From Rachycentron canadum (lineage: Eukaryota > Chordata > Actinopteri > Carangiformes > Rachycentridae): a stretch of 64,000 nucleotides of DNA. The position numbers and the translations under genes were made by a program. Shown piece by piece: positions 24,601 through 35,519 of the stretch. Numbering within the stretch: the stretch's first letter is position 1; every line of letters begins with the position of its first letter. The stretch is from assembly GCA_038496675.1 (NCBI GenBank), contig CM076651.1, positions 15,822,762-15,886,761 on the forward strand, in the 5' to 3' direction. Below the pieces are notes generated by a model. It did no database searches. It was not told where the DNA came from and worked only from the letters and a program-made list of their open reading frames with translations.

Positions 24601-27600
24601 CTGCCGAGCACTCCTGCTGATAATGTTAAATCTTAGATCTGTGCTTCATCTTAGTGTTTCTTGATAATCCTGAAATCTTTTTCTTTTATGCTTTATTACA
24701 ATATTCTAATTATTTCAATTTCAACATATTTAAAAGGTTTTTTTGCAGTAAAACTTTTTTCTGGTATTGCTTATGGAGTCTGACATGATAAGTAGCTTAA
24801 TGTCTTAGTTACAAATCCTAAAGCTTTTCACACTGTGCCTTTTTGTATCCTTCAGGATTTTTAAGGATTAAAATCCTGAGACCACTGTTTAATAAACAGC
24901 CCATACATCTATACCTATACAGTTTCTCCACAGCAGTAATAGCAAATGCTTGAAGTGAGAGAAAGCAGAACGCAGTGTGCCGCATCCTCCCCTCCTGTGC
25001 CAAGTTGAGGTTGTTATGGCAACCAGAATCTGGTCCTGTACCTGTTGCCATGGTTGAGGAGGACAGAGTGATGACGTTGTTTATTAGGCAGCAGAATGCG
25101 TCTGCCATTTTAAGTTCAAGATGTGACTCTGTTGGGAATAGTTACTATAAATGTAGAGCTGAGGAATTCCTCATTAACATGTGGGTTTGGGACTGTGACA
25201 GTCTGTGCGTCACATTGATTCTGTTTGTACGTGTCATCTACAGGTGTAAAGGGGGAGCACGGTGATGATATTCAGCTCAGACAAAGTAGACGTGTCATGC
25301 TGGAATATATGGGGCAGTGCTGTCTCACTGACTTCATCTCAATAGCAGAGATAAAATTCACCTCATTCTTCCTCAGCTTTTAATATGTAGAAGCAGCAAC
25401 AATTAGGCGCGCGTGTGTGTGTGTGTGTTGACTAAATTAGTTAGATATACCTTGAGAGGGGCATAACTGTTACCCTTTCTATTCCTTTTTGGGAGGAAAT
25501 GTAACAATTGTATGGTACTGTCAGCATCCCTACTTTAATTTGCTTTTATTGAATCCTTACATCAGAGACTCTTAGAGACTTAGTATGCATTGAAAGGATG
25601 ACACGGGTGAAGCAGCTGTCTGCTCTGAAAGGAATAGTGGGCTGTTGAATGAGACAGTCAGGCCGTGTCGTGAGCATGATTCACCTTTAGGAGTTGAACA
25701 GTCTCCCACTTACTGCCACCGTGTAGTTGTGCTGTGCCTGGGTTTACTCTGTAACATCTACCCCTGTGTCTGACGAGAGTCCATGACCAAACAGGAAATT
25801 AACACACTCAGAATTTAGAAAGCTCGCATCATGTCTTATCTTGCTAGAACATAGCTGTGATTCCCAGTAAGACCAGGTTGTCACAGTCAGTCTGCTGGCC
25901 TGTCATGAGCATCCCACTGTCCAAATGCTGCACACGTGGCACTGTCTCGTCATCTTTCTGTTTTTATTGCTTATGCTGCCCCTTCATTAATAGCCACTGT
26001 AGATTGTTCCAGGAAAGGGGAATAGGGGCACTGGTAACCTAAATCCTCCTTCGTTTCTAAATGCTCTGGCTCCAATTTCCCTTTTGAGGCAGGTCAAAGG
26101 TGAAAATGGGCTTTATTTAGCCACCTGTTTTGCTGTATCCTCTTCCAGTGCCCAGTATGGAAGCTACTGCTCCGCCTATGCACCTTAACCTGTTTGAAGA
26201 TAGTAGGAGGTCCAAAAAATACATTGGTGTTACCTGTGCTAGGTTGTAGCTACCTGAGTTTCAGTACAACCACAGTTGCTGTCATCATCACATATTTAGC
26301 ATGAAGTGGTTCTGCTGTCTGAGGACACTCTGTGCTTTTCTGTCAGCATGCAACCCATTGAGGGCGATATGCAATCCCTGTCTCTCCACATCTCCTGCAT
26401 TATTGATAAGTGTGTTGAAATCCTCACAGAAGGCACTCTGCCTGGGACATATTGATGCAAAAGCCTCTCAAGCACTCTCATGTCGAGGAGTCAGACCTGG
26501 CTTTAATTTGCCCATTAGCGAAACACAGAATTTGCATGAAACAAAACTAATTACAGCTTTGTAGCTCACGCTGGAGATTTGCTTAGAGAGAGTGGCAATG
26601 TAAATAGAGATTATATTGTTCTTACTTAGATGCTGTTCTCCTTTCACCCTGAGTTTGGTTTCTATTGTTGTACTGTTTGGATTGTTGCTAGGCCCTTGAG
26701 CACACCCGTTAATTTTAGTCTCTGAGTTTTTTTTCACTAGCCTCGTTCTCAGTCCTTCTTCTCCACCACCCCCCTCAATTGCATTTTTGCATTTGATCAT
26801 CTAGCCTGAGTGAACTGCATCTGCCCTCACATAAGGCAGCATTAGACAATGAAAGTTTGATTAAGAGGCAGATTTGAGGAACAACTGGGGCACAGATACC
26901 TACAAATATCCTGCTGCAAATTCATGGCCTCTTCCCGTCTCTCTGTCACATATCCAGTGCACTGAACACTTGTCCCAGGATCCCACCAGTAAGCATGGTT
27001 GAGAGGGATGACATACCAGGCAAGGCTGCAGATTCTTGTTCATTAAGAAATGTCTGTGTGGCCATAGAGGGTGAGTGCGTAGTGTGGAAACATTGTGTTG
27101 TCACGCCTTGTGCAGATGGAACAAGGCAAGGTGGGGCAATAGGAGTAGGCTACATGTAATACTACTTAAACTCCTTTGTTTATCATTTTCCTGTGTTATC
27201 AGTGCACAAGATGAATTAAAAGACTGACTAAAGATGGCGTGTTTAGAAATGCTTGAGACAACAGTTGCATTTCTCAAAAACAGCCAATGGCTCATGATCC
27301 ACCACTTATTCATGTGACTTTTGGTTCTAAATATATCACTGTTAGTGCTCTGATTGAGGAACAGGATCTTGAAACACTTGCTATTTGCCACCAAGGATAA
27401 TAATGATTAGTATATTAATTGAAACGCCATTTAGAGGGTTAGCTAAGATGGAATATCTTGTTGTTTTAAGGTCTAGAAGAAATACATTCAATGACTAAGT
27501 TGTCTGAGAGTGAGATAGCAAATCGGCAAACACGAAAATAGTGAATGTGCAAAAAAAGAAGTAGACAGCGGTAGGCTTGCAAAGAAACCAAGGCCAAGAT

Positions 27601-30600
27601 AGAAATGTCTGTTTCAATGACTAGTTTATTAAAGATTTCCTGCCATAATCCGGACTGACTGCGCAGAAGATACTTTTGGTGAATATTTAATTGCGGTAGA
27701 AGGGACATACTTAGCATTTAATCCAGTAATTCAATAGATGACATATCCATATAAATTAATTAACTTAAGGAAGCATTTAAAATCAAGCTACAAGAATGTC
27801 AGCCTGTTGTTGTCTAATATTCACATTCAAACCAGATGTTATCAACCACATTACTAATTTTATTCCTCCCCCACAGCTATTGTCAACCCCAAAGCCCCAA
27901 AGGAACCAGCAAAGACCTTCAGTTTTGATTACTCCTACTGGTCACATACTACGGTGAGAAAACTATTATGTTGTCGCAAATACCATACATTTATTGAAAT
28001 TCTATATATTTTAAGTAATTACTCTATCTCTCCTACAGCCTGAAGACCCCTGCTTTGCATCACAGAACCTTGTGTACAATGACATTGGCAAAGAAATGTT
28101 GCAGCATGCTTTTGAGGGCTACAATGTCTGCATCTTTGCCTATGGCCAGACAGGAGCTGGCAAATCCTACACCATGATGGGCAAGCAGGAGGAGGGACAG
28201 GAGGGAATCATTCCCATGGTTTGTTTTTATATGATATATAGTATCATATCATATCTTTCTCAGCTTACTGAATTGCATAACAGAGATTGTCTTGTGGTCA
28301 GTAATGTTTACTAGTCCTGTTTACTTGGATTGTTCACTAGTCCTTTAGTCTTTCCCTCCTGTCATTATTTTAAACCAAATGGATCTACCTCTAAGATGTT
28401 GAAACTGCATCTCCACTAGAGACATTATTTCACCTTTGTAGTAATGAGGTAGCTTTTACACTCTTATCCTCATCTATTTCAGTTCAGTTGTTTTGCAGCA
28501 TTGCTTGCTTACTGTTCTAGTCACTGCTTGATTGAGGAGGATTTGAATAGAGATGGGAACATGGGCCACATTAAAACCCAGGATACAGTATTAACATGGT
28601 ACATACCCCACTAGCGCCCTGCAACAAATATGACCAAAAAAAAAAAAAAAAAAACAAACCTAGACCTTCTAAGCTCTATCAGACCTTATTTGCCTGTTAG
28701 GCATTATAATGGCTAATTTAGGGTGTGACCAAAAACCGGTTCAAAACAACCTTGTCCCAAGGTTTGATAGCTGATTGCCTCATTTTCATCTCCTACATGT
28801 TTTGCTTTCATCAGATAATATAATATAATGGTCTTTGCTTTAATCTCTTTGCTGTTATTCAACCATTTATTCTGCTCTTACCAATAGACTTTTGGAAATT
28901 AATGTTTGGGGCTTGAGTCCATCCAAATGTAATGTCACATTTCTGGTTCACAGTTTAACAGCACACAGAAAAGTGTTGATTGTCTGTACAGAACTCCAGT
29001 TTCAGTTTAATATCCACTGATCTCACCTCTTTTCATCGTGCCTTTCTCTTCTCTACATGCTGTTCATTTGTACTAAAATGTCTTCTTTTTCTGCCTCTCA
29101 GCTCTGTGAAGATCTATTTGAGAAAATCAATGAGGACTGCAACAAAGAGGATCTCTCCTACTCAGTAGAGGTGAGTCTTGCATCTGTAATCTCTCATTGT
29201 TAACCCCTGCCTCTGTGTATCTATTACCATTGTGTGATGAATGTCAATCAGTCCCGTTTTTGCCAAATCTACAAAGATGTTTTTATCAACATATTCCCTC
29301 TGATTATTGTGTTCAAGTACACACTTTCTGAAGTTCCTTCCCAAAAAACAAATATCCTTCTATGCAATAATCTCCATCACTCGGATCTGAATTATATTAT
29401 TTTGTATTATTCAGCCTTAAGTTACTGTTTTACATGGACACCTGAACAAATTGTGTTACTTTTGCAAATGTTTTTAGGTCAGTTACATGGAGATCTACTG
29501 TGAGCGGGTGCGAGATTTGCTCAATCCCAAGAACAAAGGGAACCTTCGAGTGCGAGAACATCCACTACTGGGTCCCTACGTGGAGGACCTGTCCAAGTTA
29601 GCTGTCACCTCCTATACAGACATTGCTGACCTAATGGATGCAGGCAACAAGGCCAGGTGAGCCAAGCTCTGAGATCATGCTGAGATCATAGGAAAGATTA
29701 TAGTAGCAGTGATAGCTGTGATGAAATAATAGCGCACATCCTCAGAAGAATGAAATTGTTGAGATGGAAGAATGACAGCAAGAAAAGAAAGATTTGGACT
29801 CAGGAAGTTTTCTTATCCCCTAGTTGAATTTGCCTGAATGGCTAGTTTTCTTCAAAACACCAGAAACTTTCCCTTTTGTTGCCTTTTAATAAAGTGCAAA
29901 CGTCAAGATTGAATTTGATGATTGATTCTTTATTGCAGGTAGTAAGAATTTCAAAATTAAATATCTTCGGTGTATATCCTTGGGTGCATGTCATGTATAA
30001 GTATGTGTATGTTTTACTGTGCGTTGTGTGTGTCTGTGTCACGGGAGCTCCTGAGGGAGGAGTGAACGCTGCCTTAATCTTCCTGTGCTGACTCAGAAGG
30101 CTTATTTCTAGAACATGGCGTGTAAAGCCCGTATCTCCCCTGTGACTATCCCCCTGAGTGCGCCTTGTGTATTTGTGTTTGGTGTCCTAACGGTATTATC
30201 CACCTCCGCCACAGAAAGTAATCCCTTAGACTCAATTCACTCTAATAGGCGTAAAGCCCAGTTATGATAACTCCAGTAATAGCCAAGACTATGAGTTTAG
30301 GATTAATAATACTGAGGAAAAATGGAGGAAAGTGCACAGAAAAATGTGTTACATCTATATGGTTTTGTATTTCCCTAACTATGGTGCTGTGTGCTAACCT
30401 GCAGAACTGTGGCTGCCACCAACATGAATGAGACCAGCAGCAGGTCCCATGCTGTTTTCACCATTGTCTTCACACAGAGGAAACATGACAGCGAGACAGA
30501 CCTCTCCACTGAAAAGGTCAGAGGGGACAAGAAAAACAGACACCTGCTGCTTCTTAAATTAGATTGTGCACAATTCACACTTAACTATGTTTACACTTTA

Positions 30601-33600
30601 GAACTGTTTGCATCTTTGATTTCTGCCATTGTCCTCTAAGTTGGTGGGAATTGTAGAAAGAAAAATAAAGAGCCGTTTTAGATTTGACTTTTAGCATTTC
30701 CTTTTGACGGCAAAGACAAAGACCACAGTGTTATTGTAAACACAATGCCTATTGTGTATAGTCAGGCTTATCAGTTTTTACTGCCAAGCTGCATCTCCCC
30801 TGACAGTCTAAATGTTCAGAATGGTTTATATGTCTTTCCAGACATTTTTCAGGATGTGGTTTGTTAGCTATTTGAACATTTTTGAAAACGTGAACTTTCT
30901 ATTTGACACTTAGTGCTCTTGTTTCACTAATCTCATCCTCTCTACATTATTTATGAGCTTTATGCAACTAAAATACATTTACTCCCTCCCTTCAGGTCAG
31001 TAAAATTAGTCTGGTAGACTTGGCAGGGAGTGAGCGAGCAGATTCCACTGGAGCTAAAGGTACCAGGCTAAAGGTAAGACTCCTATCATCACCATGCAGC
31101 TGCATTAACAATCAATTGACTAGTATCACCTTGATTGATCTGGAATAAAACCTTTGTCTATAATTGTAGGAAGGAGCAAACATCAACAAATCTCTCACCA
31201 CGTTAGGAAAGGTTATCTCTGCCTTGGCTGAAGTGGTGAGTGTTTTAAGTTTGTTTCTATTTCTTTTTTTCTTTCCTTCCTCCTCCTCCTCTCCCTCCTT
31301 CTGCTGCTCCTTTTCAGCCTTTCTCTCAATCTCTACAACCTGACCCTGTCTTCTCAAGGAATTCATGTTTGTAGCCTGGCATGCTGTAATGTCTGCCTCT
31401 CTGTTTTCTCTCCTCTTTTCCTTGTAATGCTTGCTTACACAGGATAACTGTACCAGCAAGGTAAACCCTTCGACAGCTCAACCACTAACCTTTGATTCCT
31501 CCCACGAGGCAGATTTGACAAACTTTTGCCATGTGCAATGTTGATGTTTCTACCACCATCACCTAAGTGCTGCGCTTTTAGACACCGTACTCATATATAT
31601 AAATATATAACATATGAATCTTTGCACAGAAGCAAAAGTGCATCAAATCAGGCCCATAACCATTTTACTAGACCACTTCTCTATTACATAAGAGGGATTC
31701 CTAATATTCAGTGTTAAAAAAGAAAGCCTTGCAGTAGTTTAGTTTTCTTTTCTGCCAGCCAAATAAATGTTTTGTTTTCTTCAGAGCAAGAAGAAGAAGA
31801 AGACTGACTTCATCCCATACAGAGACTCTGTTCTGACATGGCTGCTGAGGGAGAACCTGGGTATGAACATTAATATGTGACATTTATGTATTTGTACTAT
31901 TAAGCAAAGTCTTTATTTGTGGACGCCAAGAAAAATTGAACCATCTGTATCCTGTAATATGAAGTAGGGGTAAAAAAAGATGGCTGGACCTAGTGTACAT
32001 TACTCTCTGCCAATTTAAGAAGAACACTGTCAGCAGACTGTATTTCAACCAAACTAGACAAGCACACCCATTTCATTGGTTCAGACATGTAGAGGAGAGG
32101 TGTGCATCTACAGTCCTAGCTGAGTACATATCAGGCTAAAGTCTAATGAGAGTGAAGTCTTACATTAGTGGAATTAGTAATCAAGCATTGATTTAGCTTT
32201 AGTAGTGTTTTATTCTATGCTCAGCATTTTTTTTTAATTGAAATCCTCTTGTATTTGCAACAAATCTAATACTAATCTTCTTGATGTCTACATAACGTGT
32301 GTCAGAAAAATTGTCATATAATTGAAGTATCGACTGGTTCTTTGTTATAAGGTGGAAACTCCAGAACAGCTATGGTAGCTGCCCTTAGTCCTGCAGATAT
32401 TAACTATGATGAAACTCTCAGCACACTCCGGTAAAGTTCCCATTCAGGATATAGATGATAACATACAAAATAATAGTTTACATTCTAATTTATTTCGATT
32501 TTCAAGCCTTTCCAAATAAAGTTTATTATGAATTTTAGCTATGCTGACCGAGCCAAGAACATCAAATGCAATGCTGTCATTAATGAGGATCCCAACAATA
32601 AGCTGGTGCGTGACCTGAAGGATGAAGTGGCCCGGCTGAAGGAGCTGCTCCGTGCCCAGGGCTTGGGAGACATCCTGGACAGTGAGTTTTATGCTATAAC
32701 AGCAAGCCATATCTGCAGCCACGCAGCATCTACATTCTCTCTCAGGGTCTGTCACAAGTTGCAAACATTTCCTCTCTTCATCACTGTCTCATCGTTTTCT
32801 GACATTCAGCTGTTTCCATTGCGGTGCTTGTACCTGTGCCTAGTACAAAACTAAAAAGACTTAAACAGCTTTTTGAAACTTATTTACCACCAGAATGGTT
32901 TATTATGCCTCCTTACAGAGTAAAATGTTTTTTTGCACTATAGTGTACAGGATAATTACTATGGAACACTAAATTTATTGAATAGTTAAGGTTGCATGCT
33001 GTACGAAAGCACTCCTAAATCATTTTATGAAAATTTATGTAGTCACATCTGGCTGATAGTGACTGACAACACAAATGGTAGTTACGAGCTACATTAAAAT
33101 ATCACACTTCATTTGCTGTACACAAGAGTAATGGCTCATAGCCTAGTAAATTAGAGACATAATATTCTAATTAATAACTTCTAATATCTGAAGTGACTAA
33201 TAACCTGCCTATTAGCAAATGCCTGCTTAGAACATGGCTAATGACATGGCACTTAACAAGTCATTCAATGTCGTTTCTTATCACCCTCATTATGCTTCTC
33301 ATCCAGCTCTAAAAATGTCTAACTTTTTCCTCCCATTCTACTGGTGCTGACCTCTGACCCTTCTCATCTTTCCTACTTCCCCCCAGTTGATCCTATGGGG
33401 GATGATTGCCCAGGAAGTGGAATCAAATGTGTGTATATGTGTGGTAGTCATGTATTGTCTATCGCTATTTGCCCTATTAATTATAGCTAACATTGCTTAT
33501 GCCCCCCATTACCTTTATATTAATCTGCTACCAGAGTTGCATGTAAATGCTTAAAAAGCAAAAGCTTAATAGAAGGAATCTCAGAGATGCAAGGCTGCAT

Positions 33601-35481
33601 AGGTGCGCTGATCTGGCGAGGGTTAGCATGCACCTAGGTTAGCATGCTTTGCGCTTGTGTTTCTGTTATTTTACAGGATGATGTGGGTGAGGCAGCAATT
33701 TTCAGGTTCAGATCCAACTATATAAGAAGTAAAATATACCTTTCTTTTTTTTTCTTTTTTTTTTTTAATATTACTTTTAGGCTAGCCTGACTTTCCTCCC
33801 CATCCCCAAAGCACCCGCATCATTTTCTCACAATGCTGGCCTTTAAATTCATTTTCTCTTTTTCTCTTGCCAGTGGTATTTCTGCTTTTTATTTTGTTGT
33901 CTTTTACTAATCATTTGCTGCAGGTGACAGTGCTCAAAGCTTTAGAATGCCACTTTCTGAAACTGAGGCTCAGAGCTACAGACGGAAAGGTGCATGATCT
34001 TGAAATTCTAAGTAGCTACACCAGAGGTGTATGTATAGAGTTGACTAACTTGATGTGTTGTAATAGTTTGTATTGAATAGTTAGTTTGCTAGTTTACCCT
34101 CTGCTTTATTCTCAAATATCCCAAACACATCGTCCCTCTTGCCCTTTTGCAGTAATACTCTTTGACAATGCTCTTTTCCTGTGAAGTGTTTCTGACCAAA
34201 AGCCAATGTTAACTTGCTCTACTAATGTGCAGACTAAGAGCACATATTTTTCTGCTCATATCCTCTTAAGTGCTAGTTAAGTTGAAAAGCTGAGATCTTG
34301 GGTCTTGATTCATTCCCTGGTTTCAATCCTCCAGACGATAACAGCCGTGACTGGAGCATTATGTTACCACATTGTCGTTCTGTCCATCCGTCTCATTCTT
34401 CTGAACGCGATATCTCAGTTAAGATGTAACTAGCTTGGTGCAAATTTTTACCTGGACTCAAAGATGAACTGATTAGAATTTTGTGGTCAAAGGTCAAGGT
34501 CACTGTGACCACACAAACCATGCTTTTAATTCATACGCCAATTCTAACACAATTTCCAGAAATATCTAACAACTTGACTGGGTGGCGGAGGCATACAACA
34601 GAAAGTCTGGTTCTGTTTTTTTGAATACAAAAAGCTCATATTGCCAGTGTCAACTGTATACATTTTCATCTCCAAAATGTCAGCACCTCCTAAATCAAGT
34701 AAATCCTGCTTTTATTGGCCTTCTCTCTCTCTTTTTTAAATTGTTTAGCTTAGAAGTGTGTGTTCCCTCAGAGGTCCTTGATGGGCCTGTATTGACATGA
34801 GGTGCCTGACTTTTGTGAGGCTGGTGTGGCTCTGTTACAATAGATGTGTGAGATCACGCGAACATGTATGTGTGCGCAGAAAATCAAACTACTCAACTGC
34901 GGGCTGAACTTCGGCAGCATGTGTCGACTCTCATCCGTCCTCCCTATATACTCTTGAAGTCTCCAATTCTCCTCCATCCTGTAGTTGTTATACTGATAGC
35001 AGTTTTCACACAGTGTGTTTTATCCACATCAGAGTTCAAAAGAAAAGCACGACATTTTATTATTCCTTAGAATTGCACACACCAGAAATTAAGTGCTCAG
35101 ATTTAATTGTTCTGCACTGTAATTTTAACCCGCATAAAGATAGCCCTCTGAAAACTCTAATAGAGGGCAAGCTGAAATCAATACATTTTCTCGGGAAGTT
35201 GTAGAGTTGAGATAAGCAGACTGTTGAAAACTACCTGGAGTGAAAACTGCTGCTGTTTGTAGCTGAACATTATGCTAGTTGTTTGTCTTAACCCTTTGAC
35301 GTACAACATGTGTCTTACATTGGTCTTCCCTTCCCTTTGTCTCTTCTATTTCCCCATCTTTTTCTTTCCTCACTCTCTCTCTCTTCCTATTTGGTATTTG
35401 GTTCCTTCATTTTATGTGATTTATTCCCTCTATCCTGTCCTGGGCCTACCCCACCTCTTCCTCTGTTGTTCCCCTTCTCTG

Positions 35482-35519
<38 letters not shown>

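Larger units (their letters stand above)
12642..27876 (+). other. kif1b: kif1b first coding intron (15.2 kb)
   Basis: No convincing exon seen in either strand. It holds a perfect CRE palindrome (18218-18227), a pair of RFX X-box-like motifs (25010-25057), a short CTGAA tandem at 18784-18800, homopolymer runs and a degenerate repeat-like segment near 15.13-15.34 kb. Long stretches of moderate complexity may include conserved regulatory elements, which cannot be judged without alignment. Confidence 0.7.
28219..33386 (+). other. Introns within the motor-domain region
   Basis: The longer ones (28219-29101, 29657-30404, 30517-30995, 31861-32351, 32682-33386) contain an A run near 28.64 kb and a C/T-rich stretch near 31.27 kb next to the microexon. 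No other feature recognised. Confidence 0.6.
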
